From a bacterium (GTDB lineage: Bacteria; Chloroflexota; Dormibacteria; Aeolococcales; Aeolococcaceae), in the NCBI GenBank assembly GCA_021850405.1, contig JAJZMA010000150.1, forward strand, positions 1 through 5,233: 5,233 nt of DNA. The letters run 5' to 3'. The notes below the pieces were generated by a model, which did no database searches, was not told the DNA's origin, and saw only the letters and a program-made list of their open reading frames with translations. A program made the position numbers and the translations under genes. Positions 1-5,233 of the stretch are shown here, in pieces. Each line of letters begins with the position of its first letter. Within the stretch, counting starts at the first letter, position 1.

Positions 1-79
1 AGCCACCACCTGGACATTCGATCCAGTTGCACGGCTTGTTTCCATTAACTGCCAGCAGGCTGGCTGCCTGATGGTGGCT
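1..79. repeat. Nested inverted repeats downstream of the maturase gene
   Basis: An 8-bp closing repeat (AGCCACCA at 1-8, TGGTGGCT at 72-79) encloses a hairpin CTGGA/TCCAG with a 7-nt loop (10-26) and a second one around 51-64 (GCCAG/CTGGC on the minus strand, 4-nt loop). The set could fold as a three-way junction on either strand. It lies at the window edge and 70 nt past the maturase stop. It could be a factor-dependent terminator region, a small RNA or a repeat element. Bases 80-148 show nothing I can name. Confidence 0.3.
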
Positions 80-148
80 GCCAGCTGTGAGATTATAGTC
101 GGGTGGCGGTGCATTTGGGAGGTTGTCGTCCCTGTTCCTCTCGCCTTC

Positions 149-1420
149 CTAATTACGTCTCTGCCCAAGGCAGCAATGTTTATACTTCCTCCCACTACCA
201 CAGGGGCAGGGGTCGTTGCGACCAGTCGCATTCCACCGGTGCCTGTCGGTGTGCTCCTGGATTTCCAGCCTTTTCATAATTGTCGTTATCGGCTGGCCGC
301 TATGTGCCAGATCAACCATTTGACTCAGTAGCGGCTGGACATGTACGTAAAACTCCCTGTATCCCGCGCAGAGATAGTTAAGGCTTCTCGCCCCATCTGA
401 CGCTGGTGCAAAACGGTCTTTCGGACAGCCACCATTACAGAGTTTCCGGACAGAGCAGGTGCGGCATTCTTCTGGAAGAGTATCCCGCTTTCCCAGTCCG
501 AAACTGGTCTGGGCCGCTGAAGTTAGCAGGCCCGCGAGGCTGTCGTCTGCGACGTTTCCAAGCCGGTGTTCTGGACTTACGAAGTGATCACAGGAATAGA
601 CACTGCCATCGTGTTCAATGGCCAGAACGGCTCCACATGTCTCGCTCATGATGCAAAGGTTTGCTGGACGCCCATCCATCACCAGAAGACACTCCAGAAA
701 GTTCTGGACGCCGATGCGCCCTACGTCGTAGCGCACCCACTCATCAAAGACAGTCGTCAGGAAGGAACCCATCAGGTCAGGCGCCACAGAAAGTGCTGAG
801 ACGGCGTTGTCTGGCCGGCGCTCCACCACGGGGAGGAACTGGACCCATTTGACACCAATGTCAATAAAGAAGCGATATACCGTTTGTGGTTCTTTTGCCG
901 ATATGGAGGTAAGGGTGCAGAGCACATCTGGCTCTATGCCGGAACTCCGGAGCAGCCCAAGACCGCGCATCACCCGGTCATGGGTTGGCCGATTGCGCCT
1001 GTCTGGCCGACAGGCATTGTGGATGTGCGCAGGGCCATCAATACTGAGGCCAACCGTAAACCTGTTTTCAGCAAGAAAGCGGCACCACTTCTCATCCAGT
1101 AGTGTCCCGTTGGTCTGGAGGTTGTTGACACACTGCCATCCTTTAGGCAGATATTTTGTCTGGAGCGCTAGCACCTGCCGATAGAAATCCAGTCCTGCCA
1201 CCGTTGGTTCACCTCCGTGCCACACAAAATGCACAATGGGTCCAGGGCTGCTGGAGATGTAGGAAGAGATGTACGCCGCCAGTATCGCTGGCTTCATCCG
1301 GAACTGCTCACCGGGCGGAAACAGAGCTCTCTTGGGCAGGTAATAGCAATAGCCACATGCAAGATTGCACACCGGGCCCGCCGGTTTTGCCATTACCAGA
1401 AAGGGATCCATTACAGCCAC
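149..1420 (-). CDS. Anaerobic sulfatase maturase-type radical SAM/SPASM enzyme with C-terminal SEC-C motif
   Basis: The family is formylglycine-generating enzymes, which oxidise a Cys or Ser of a target protein (classically a sulfatase) in the cytoplasm using S-adenosylmethionine and iron-sulfur clusters. Numbering from the GTG at 1420, the radical SAM CX3CX2C is C18/C22/C25, followed by GGEP at 69-72 and SIDG at 126-129. The SPASM part has C256, C262, C277, C319, C322, C328, C332 and C351, matching the two auxiliary [4Fe-4S] clusters of the C. perfringens enzyme in spacing. D278, directly after C277, corresponds to its proposed catalytic base. Residues 400-419 form a SEC-C zinc motif (CPC...CC, C405/C407/C416/C417), an add-on to the core enzyme. 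Two starts are possible: GTG at 1420 has AGGA 10 nt upstream, while ATG at 1411 gives a family-like N terminus with the first cluster Cys at residue 15. The gene looks intact. No sulfatase lies in the window, so the substrate is unknown; another peptide-modifying SPASM activity is less likely. Confidence 0.93.
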   Translation of the reverse strand: MAVMDPFLVMAKPAGPVCNLACGYCYYLPKRALFPPGEQFRMKPAILAAYISSYISSSPGPIVHFVWHGGEPTVAGLDFYRQVLALQTKYLPKGWQCVNNLQTNGTLLDEKWCRFLAENRFTVGLSIDGPAHIHNACRPDRRNRPTHDRVMRGLGLLRSSGIEPDVLCTLTSISAKEPQTVYRFFIDIGVKWVQFLPVVERRPDNAVSALSVAPDLMGSFLTTVFDEWVRYDVGRIGVQNFLECLLVMDGRPANLCIMSETCGAVLAIEHDGSVYSCDHFVSPEHRLGNVADDSLAGLLTSAAQTSFGLGKRDTLPEECRTCSVRKLCNGGCPKDRFAPASDGARSLNYLCAGYREFYVHVQPLLSQMVDLAHSGQPITTIMKRLEIQEHTDRHRWNATGRNDPCPCGSGRKYKHCCLGQRRN

Positions 1421-1452
1421 AGGGATGTCGTCCTATTTAGCCTGGTGGACAT
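1411..1452 (-). other. Possible 13-codon leader ORF coupled to the maturase start
   Basis: A small frame starting with ATG at 1452 encodes MSTRLNRTTSLWL and ends in TAA, sharing one base with the ATG at 1411 (TAATG). Such stop-start overlaps often mark translational coupling. The same frame is open further back to an ATG at 1596 (61 codons), but that version runs through the strong hairpin and has no ribosome site. The short version also has only a distant GGAG. This would support 1411 as the true maturase start. Confidence 0.2.
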
Positions 1453-1474
1453 TGTGCCAAAAGGGGCTCCAGGC

Positions 1475-1503
1475 GTTAGGCAGCGCGCGCGGTTCAGTGT
1501 CAA
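1475..1503 (-). promoter_or_regulatory. Candidate sigma-70 type promoter for the maturase gene
   Basis: On the minus strand a perfect TTGACA (1498-1503) is followed after exactly 17 nt by CCTAAC (1475-1480), which matches only three of six -10 positions. Transcription would start near 1468, about 48 nt before the GTG at 1420. The spacer is unusually rich in alternating CG. The position after the 1537-1574 hairpin supports separate transcription of the maturase gene, but the -10 is weak. Confidence 0.3.
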
Positions 1504-1536
1504 CCATGTGATGATATATCGGGAAAGGGAAATACG

Positions 1537-1574
1537 GTATCCTGCCTGTGGCAGCAGTGCCACGAGCAGGATAC
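1537..1574 (-). terminator. Strong 38-nt hairpin, candidate terminator of the membrane-protein transcript
   Basis: The outer arms are a perfect 9-bp repeat (GTATCCTGC at 1537-1545, GCAGGATAC at 1566-1574). The inner arms are a perfect 6-bp repeat (GTGGCA at 1548-1553, TGCCAC at 1558-1563) with a 4-nt loop. Only a 2 x 2 position separates them, one of which can wobble. On the minus strand the stem is followed by a moderately T-rich stretch (CGTATTTCCCTTT), short of an ideal U-run. Its place after the membrane genes and before the promoter candidate of the maturase fits a terminator. A structured leader element or a protein-binding palindrome is the alternative. Confidence 0.5.
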
Positions 1575-1667
1575 TTCGGAACCACTGCATCGCCATGCGC
1601 GAGAGCTGCCCCGCTGCGTGCCACTGTCTGCCACCCGAGGCTCAGCTCGCGTCATTTGTGGGGCCCT

Positions 1668-1699
1668 GCGCGGCAAGTTGGATGGCGCAACTTGCGCAC
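1668..1699 (-). repeat. Stem-loop just downstream of the short membrane paralogue
   Basis: A perfect 8-bp inverted repeat (GCAAGTTG at 1673-1680, CAACTTGC at 1688-1695) encloses a 7-nt loop. It extends by about four more pairs across one bulged base to 1668 and 1699, including a G-U pair in minus-strand RNA. It begins 17 nt after the stop codon. No U-tract follows on the minus strand, so it could be a 3'-end stabiliser, a factor-assisted stop site or a weak terminator. Confidence 0.5.
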
Positions 1700-1716
1700 T
1701 CGGGCAGCTCTCGCAC

Positions 1717-2988
1717 CTAATCCCATGTTTTCCACGACTTTGCATGGTCTTGCGGCTCGGTTCCTGATCTGCTTTGCCACCCAGCCGCGACGAGAGCCAC
1801 CACAAGAAGCAGGCAGGCTATACCAGCTAAGAGCGGGTAACTGTATGACAGCAGATGGATAGCAAGCAGTGAGGCGGCAAAAAGACCAATAGTTCCGAGA
1901 AGGGCATAGATCTTTCTTTTGAACACGGCCCCAAGGGCAATCATCCCTGCTGTCGCGAGGAGAAGGACCAGAATTCCCGGTCCAGTTTCAACTGGTGTCG
2001 GGAGGGTGTTGGGGCAACAGACAATGTCGCCAGGATAGTAGGAGGGGACTGCAGGCGGGAAGAGGCCCCACTGATAGATTGCCATCATGACTCCGGCGAT
2101 ACCTGTCATTTCCAGTGTCTGGATTTTCTCGACACTATCGGTGGCGAATCCGTTCTTCCGCAGGAGCTGGGCACAGAGAAGCATGGCAGCAAAGGTAGGC
2201 ATGAGCAGCACAAACGGTCCTGTGCCCCCGACGAGAAGGGCAATCCAGGTGAGCAACAGTCCGGCAGGCACAACGGCAAGACATGCCATGAGCTGCCGGT
2301 CTGGAAATAGATGGTTGGATAACATCAGTAGTGCGATCAGCGTTAGCGTGGAGATCCCTCCCGCTTCAGACAGTGGCATGTTCGAAGGTAGTAGGCCAGC
2401 AATGGGAAGCCAGAATCCTGTGAGTCCGCCTGCACCCAGGATGGCAATGAAGGCTGCCAGCGTAACCGCAGCGATGGAAAGCAGGGCCCAGGTGCGTAGC
2501 GCGTGTACCTTGAGGCTGGTGTGCGGCGGCTTTGTGCCCAGTACGGTGCCCAGATAGACTGCAGAAAATGTGCCTACTACCAGAATCAGATGCCAGAGGG
2601 GAGTGTAGCCAACGGCAAGAGAGGGCATAAGGCCGGCCAAAGGGGCAAGGCAAACCATTACAGTAGAAAAGCTGGCAAGGAAGATGTCTGCTGTCTGGCG
2701 AGGCGCACGGCGGTATACAATGACTAGCATAACTGCCGCCAGGGCATAAAATGACACCAAGGTGAAAAGCGAGGCTGTCAATGCCTCCCAGATCAGTAGG
2801 GCACTCAGCAGTACAGCTTCGGCAATCAGGATAATTCGGGCAGCACGCGCGATGTGGGTCGTTGCAGGGCGACTGCCTGGTGCAGCGCGGAGCAGGATGA
2901 GACTTGCTACAGCAGTACCAAGCAGCAGGAGTGTCCCCGGCACTTGTTCCAGCCATCTGATGATGTCGTAACCAACACCTGCTGGCAT
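1717..2988 (-). CDS. Polytopic membrane protein, short tandem paralogue of the upstream gene (antiporter-subunit-like)
   Basis: I cannot assign a proven function. The protein is almost entirely hydrophobic, with about 11-13 likely membrane segments and short polar loops. It aligns along nearly its whole length with residues ~272-666 of the upstream gene product. Shared blocks include a PPHxSLK loop (160-166), an LFPxxxLMACLAxVP segment (233-247), a long hydrophobic stretch ending LLRxNGF (281-287), a GMIALGAxFxRKIYAxLGT helix (354-372) and a C-terminal tail ending KxWD-like. In one 52-residue block I count 34 identities by hand. (Residues are numbered from the GTG at 3006.) I prefer the ATG at 2988 because GGAGGAA (2998-3004) sits 9 nt upstream; the alternative GTG at 3006 adds six residues and has a poorer ribosome site. 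It lacks the N-terminal ~270 residues of its neighbour. It differs in having vicinal cysteines (C330-C331) in the loop before the last helices. The relation to NuoL/DabB-type proton-channel subunits is inferred from the neighbour only. Confidence 0.85.
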   Translation of the reverse strand: MPAGVGYDIIRWLEQVPGTLLLLGTAVASLILLRAAPGSRPATTHIARAARIILIAEAVLLSALLIWEALTASLFTLVSFYALAAVMLVIVYRRAPRQTADIFLASFSTVMVCLAPLAGLMPSLAVGYTPLWHLILVVGTFSAVYLGTVLGTKPPHTSLKVHALRTWALLSIAAVTLAAFIAILGAGGLTGFWLPIAGLLPSNMPLSEAGGISTLTLIALLMLSNHLFPDRQLMACLAVVPAGLLLTWIALLVGGTGPFVLLMPTFAAMLLCAQLLRKNGFATDSVEKIQTLEMTGIAGVMMAIYQWGLFPPAVPSYYPGDIVCCPNTLPTPVETGPGILVLLLATAGMIALGAVFKRKIYALLGTIGLFAASLLAIHLLSYSYPLLAGIACLLLVVALVAAGWQSRSGTEPQDHAKSWKTWD

Positions 2989-3181
2989 CAGGGCTGCTTC
3001 CTCCACCTGCCTAATCCACGTTTTTCTGGATTATTGTGCGTCAGTCTGTCAGGTGGCCGGGTCCTGCTGCGGACGTGTTCCAGCCTTGCCGTAGGCTTGT
3101 TACAGGCGCAATCCCTCGGGTCATAAACCACCTGGCCAAAGCGCACCAACCACTCTTTGCGCTCTTGCCCTGCTCCTGCAG
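2989..3181 (-). other. Gap between the two membrane paralogues with two possible stem-loops
   Basis: Apart from the ribosome binding site I see no gene here. A perfect 7-bp inverted repeat (TAATCCA / TGGATTA, 8-nt spacer) lies at 3012-3033, just before the downstream start. A weaker one lies at 3137-3167 (arms CAAAGCGC and GCGCTCTTG with a bulge, 14-nt loop), soon after the upstream stop. Neither is followed by a clear U-run, so I do not call a terminator. The pair could attenuate or stabilise a two-gene transcript. A long frame that overlaps the upstream gene and crosses the gap has no protein-like character. Confidence 0.4.
2998..3004 (-). promoter_or_regulatory. Shine-Dalgarno site deciding the start of the short membrane paralogue
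   Basis: On the minus strand this reads GGAGGAA, a near-consensus ribosome binding site. It ends 9 nt before the ATG at 2988. The alternative GTG at 3006 overlaps the beginning of this element and so could not use it, which favours the ATG. Confidence 0.6.
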
Positions 3182-5233
3182 CTAATCCCAAGATCGCCAT
3201 GCTTTTGCAAGGTCCTGTGGTTTTTTCCCCGATTCGCTGGTCCATGCTGCCAGGATCCCCGCTCCTGCAAGGAGCAGGAATGCTACGCCAGCAACTATCT
3301 CCCATAGCGGGTAGGTGGAAGACAGGAGATTGAGTGCAAGCAGTGCAGCAATTGCAATTCCCAGGGTACCGAGCACGGCATATATCTTTCTCCGAAAGAA
3401 AGCTCCAAGCGCAATCATGCCTGCGGTTTCGATGATCAATACTGCAATCGCAGCACCACTCTCAGCCAGCTGGGTAGGGACGTTTCCGCCATAGTAGGAG
3501 TAAGACTTTCCGTAGAGCGCAGGGGAGAGCGGCACCTGTCTAAGGCCCCACAGATAGGTGGCCAGCATGACTCCATAAAGCCCAGCTGCTTCCAGGGCCT
3601 GGATCTCTCCGATTGCACGGGCGCCAAAGCCATTCCACCGCAACAGCAGGGCGCACAGCAGCAGGGCTGCTGAGGCTGGCACCAGCAGAACGAGCGCACC
3701 GGACGCCCCAGAGAGGAGGGCCAGCCATGTGAGCAGTATTCCACCGGGGACGGTAGCGAGACACGCCATCAGGTGGTGGTTGGGGAAGAGCTGGTCATCG
3801 CAGACGAGAAGCGCCATGAGGAAAATTGCGCAGAGCGCTCCTGCTTCAGCCACAGGATGAGCTGGTCGTGGCCACCCAGACTCAACTGTTGTGGCAGCCT
3901 GTACCAGGGTGAGTGTAGCGACTGAGAGCAGTGCCCAGCTGCGCAGGAGAATGCCTTTCAGACTCATGTGGGGCGGGTTCGTTGCGATCAGGCTTCCCAG
4001 ATAGAGTGCGCAAAAGGCAACCGCGATCGCTACGACAGCCCATAGGGAAAGCGGGCTAAAACCTGCTGCGAGAGCTGCAACGGCGCTGAAGAGGGCTGTG
4101 AGGATGATGTTCTTTTCTATTGGGGAAGAACGGTGGGATGAGATGACGAGTGCATTGGCAGCCAGTGCGTCCAGGACAAGCGCTAACCCGATCATTTGCG
4201 CCTGCTTTTGTGACAGCAGTACGATCGCACCCAGGAACGCAGCACTGGCGACCAGGACTACTCCGGTCGTACCTTCCTCATATGTTTCACTCCGAAGACT
4301 CACTCCCGCTGCACCAAGGAGCAACACCATCCCTGCTCCCTCCAGCAGCCACCCAGCTGTGGCAGCGCTTACTGGCCCAGGAGCAATGGCAGCCGCAAGC
4401 CGCAGCTCAGCGATGATCCCGATGGCAGCCGTTGCTGCTATCGCAGGAGTGCTTCGACGGAGAAGGTGCCACGTGAGATGTACAGCAAGGATTGCTCCAA
4501 GCAGGGCTGCTGTGGCGGATATTGCGTTCCCAGGCGTGCCAGAAACCGGGTTGATTCCAGCAGCTGCAACCAGAACTAGTGTGTAAATCCCGTACCTCTT
4601 GCGCTCACTACTGTCCGCAGCGCTCCTGTGCGCAAGAGCAGCCATAAGGCCGGCAGAGCAGAGTAGGGAAAAAGATGTCCAGCCTGCTGGAGGGAGCAGG
4701 GGAAGCCTGGCTGTCGCAGCGACTACTCCAGCCAGGAGAAACAGGTAGACCTGCTCCCTGGAACTCTTATCACTCCATGTGGCGCTGTGCGCTATAAGGC
4801 CAAACACAGCGAGCAGTAGCAGCTGGCTGAAGGCGGGCTGTGCCCATCCTTCGATGTTTATGGCATCCTGGAGCAACAGAAAGGCCGCAAAAACAAAGGT
4901 CAGACCGCGTGAAAAGGTGAGCACACCTACAAACTGGGAGAGCTTTAGCCTGCCAGATCCCACGAGGAGGAGGCCGTATACGATTCCAGAACTGGCCCAG
5001 CCCACGACTATCCAGTTCTGGCTCTGGCCGAAGAGAAGGCTGCTCGAGAGACCCCACCAGCCTGCGCCTAGGGCGACTGCTCCCAGCACCATGTAGAGCA
5101 GGGACGACAGCTTCTGTGCCATTAGCAGGTAAATCACTGAAAGGGCAACCCCGGTGACAGCCAGTGCGATGCTGGCAGACAAGCCGGTGGACGTTCCGAC
5201 AATGAGGCGATATGCTGCCAGGCCATCTATCGG
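3182..5233 (-). CDS. Large polytopic membrane protein, 5' end outside the window; divergent NuoL/DabB-like antiporter subunit (tentative)
   Basis: The frame stays open from the TAG at 3182-3184 to the window edge (683 codons), so this is a partial gene. The TTG at 5182 lacks a convincing ribosome site and is probably internal. I see roughly 18-20 hydrophobic segments and no soluble domain. Numbering from the TTG, the order of landmarks recalls NuoL/DabB proteins: a membrane helix 1-22; a GW at 61-62 in a helix where the family often has an acidic residue after W; a FSRG at 90-93 where the family has a KxF..R-G-D segment; ARLPL..AGW at 158-168 followed by SLLCSAGL, resembling the K-A-x-PLHxWLP...VSALxHAG region; and an ATAALLGA helix (223-230). 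The key Glu, Lys and His of that family are not conserved, so this is inference from remembered motifs, not a firm assignment. The C-terminal ~395 residues are paralogous to the downstream gene. It could instead be an unrelated multi-helix family. Confidence 0.8.
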   Translation of the reverse strand, partial: PIDGLAAYRLIVGTSTGLSASIALAVTGVALSVIYLLMAQKLSSLLYMVLGAVALGAGWWGLSSSLLFGQSQNWIVVGWASSGIVYGLLLVGSGRLKLSQFVGVLTFSRGLTFVFAAFLLLQDAINIEGWAQPAFSQLLLLAVFGLIAHSATWSDKSSREQVYLFLLAGVVAATARLPLLPPAGWTSFSLLCSAGLMAALAHRSAADSSERKRYGIYTLVLVAAAGINPVSGTPGNAISATAALLGAILAVHLTWHLLRRSTPAIAATAAIGIIAELRLAAAIAPGPVSAATAGWLLEGAGMVLLLGAAGVSLRSETYEEGTTGVVLVASAAFLGAIVLLSQKQAQMIGLALVLDALAANALVISSHRSSPIEKNIILTALFSAVAALAAGFSPLSLWAVVAIAVAFCALYLGSLIATNPPHMSLKGILLRSWALLSVATLTLVQAATTVESGWPRPAHPVAEAGALCAIFLMALLVCDDQLFPNHHLMACLATVPGGILLTWLALLSGASGALVLLVPASAALLLCALLLRWNGFGARAIGEIQALEAAGLYGVMLATYLWGLRQVPLSPALYGKSYSYYGGNVPTQLAESGAAIAVLIIETAGMIALGAFFRRKIYAVLGTLGIAIAALLALNLLSSTYPLWEIVAGVAFLLLAGAGILAAWTSESGKKPQDLAKAWRSWD

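Larger units (their letters stand above)
1421..1716 (-). other. Intergenic region of about 300 nt rich in inverted repeats
   Basis: I find no convincing protein gene. In minus-strand order it holds the stem-loop at 1699-1668, a long-range repeat pairing 1643-1651 (CAGCTCGCG) with 1598-1608 (CGCGAG, two bulged bases, CTG), the 38-nt hairpin at 1574-1537, an 8-bp palindrome GATATATC at 1513-1520, the promoter candidate and the leader ORF. The density of pairing suggests a structured 3' UTR, a leader or a small RNA; I recognise no known riboswitch. Confidence 0.45.

Noticed and set aside
1..79. tRNA on the minus strand
   Set aside because: The closing stem and a T-arm-like hairpin are there, but there is no anticodon arm with a 7-nt loop, no D-loop GG, and two extra bases lie between T-arm and acceptor.
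1217..1720. 167-codon open frame on the plus strand across the maturase start and the intergenic region
   Set aside because: It overlaps a secure gene on the opposite strand, its translation is Arg/His/Cys/Ser-rich with no domain character, and it runs through the hairpins.
2087..2557. 156-codon plus-strand open frame inside the short membrane gene
   Set aside because: Antisense to a well supported paralogue; low-complexity Ser/Arg/Pro composition and no ribosome site.
2988..3305. 105-codon minus-strand frame bridging the two membrane genes
   Set aside because: It overlaps the end of the upstream gene out of frame, and its translation has no hydrophobic or domain pattern; it shows no similarity to the missing N-terminal half of the short copy.
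4098..4586. 162-codon plus-strand open frame inside the large membrane gene
   Set aside because: Its Ala/Ser/Arg-rich translation is the usual antisense shadow of a Leu/Ala-rich membrane gene.
1..5233. CRISPR array, insertion sequence or prophage
   Set aside because: I see no regularly spaced direct repeats, no transposase or integrase, and no phage genes.

Overview
The window comes from a bacterial chromosome or large replicon of moderately high GC (high 50s percent by eye). All three genes I can support lie on the minus strand, so transcription runs from the right edge toward base 1. The taxon cannot be fixed from the sequence. GTG/TTG start candidates, long intergenic leaders and this gene mix would suit a Chloroflexota-type bacterium, but that is a weak guess.

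Layout in transcription order: (1) 5233-3182 is a large polytopic membrane protein whose reading frame is still open at the window edge, so its true start is outside. (2) 3181-2989 is a gap with two possible stem-loops. (3) 2988-1717 is a second polytopic membrane protein of about 423-429 aa. It is a clear paralogue of the C-terminal ~400 residues of the first, which makes it a tandem duplicate lacking the front half. (4) 1716-1421 is an intergenic region with several inverted repeats, including a 38-nt hairpin, followed by a promoter-like -35/-10 pair and a short leader ORF that ends in a TAATG overlap. (5) 1420-149 is an anaerobic sulfatase-maturase type radical SAM/SPASM protein with a C-terminal SEC-C zinc-binding motif. 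(6) 148-1 holds no gene but contains nested inverted repeats.

The radical SAM protein is the only gene whose family is secure. All three radical SAM cysteines, the eight SPASM-type cysteines and the aspartate after the third SPASM cysteine are present at the spacing remembered for the characterised Clostridium perfringens enzyme. No sulfatase or other obvious substrate is visible. The two membrane proteins resemble, by remembered motif order, the proton-conducting antiporter-like subunits of complex I and related complexes (NuoL/DabB type). The acidic and basic membrane residues expected in that family seem replaced, so they would be divergent or non-pumping relatives. They share an almost identical C-terminal tail. 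Whether the maturase works with them is unknown: hairpins and a separate promoter candidate between them argue for separate transcription.
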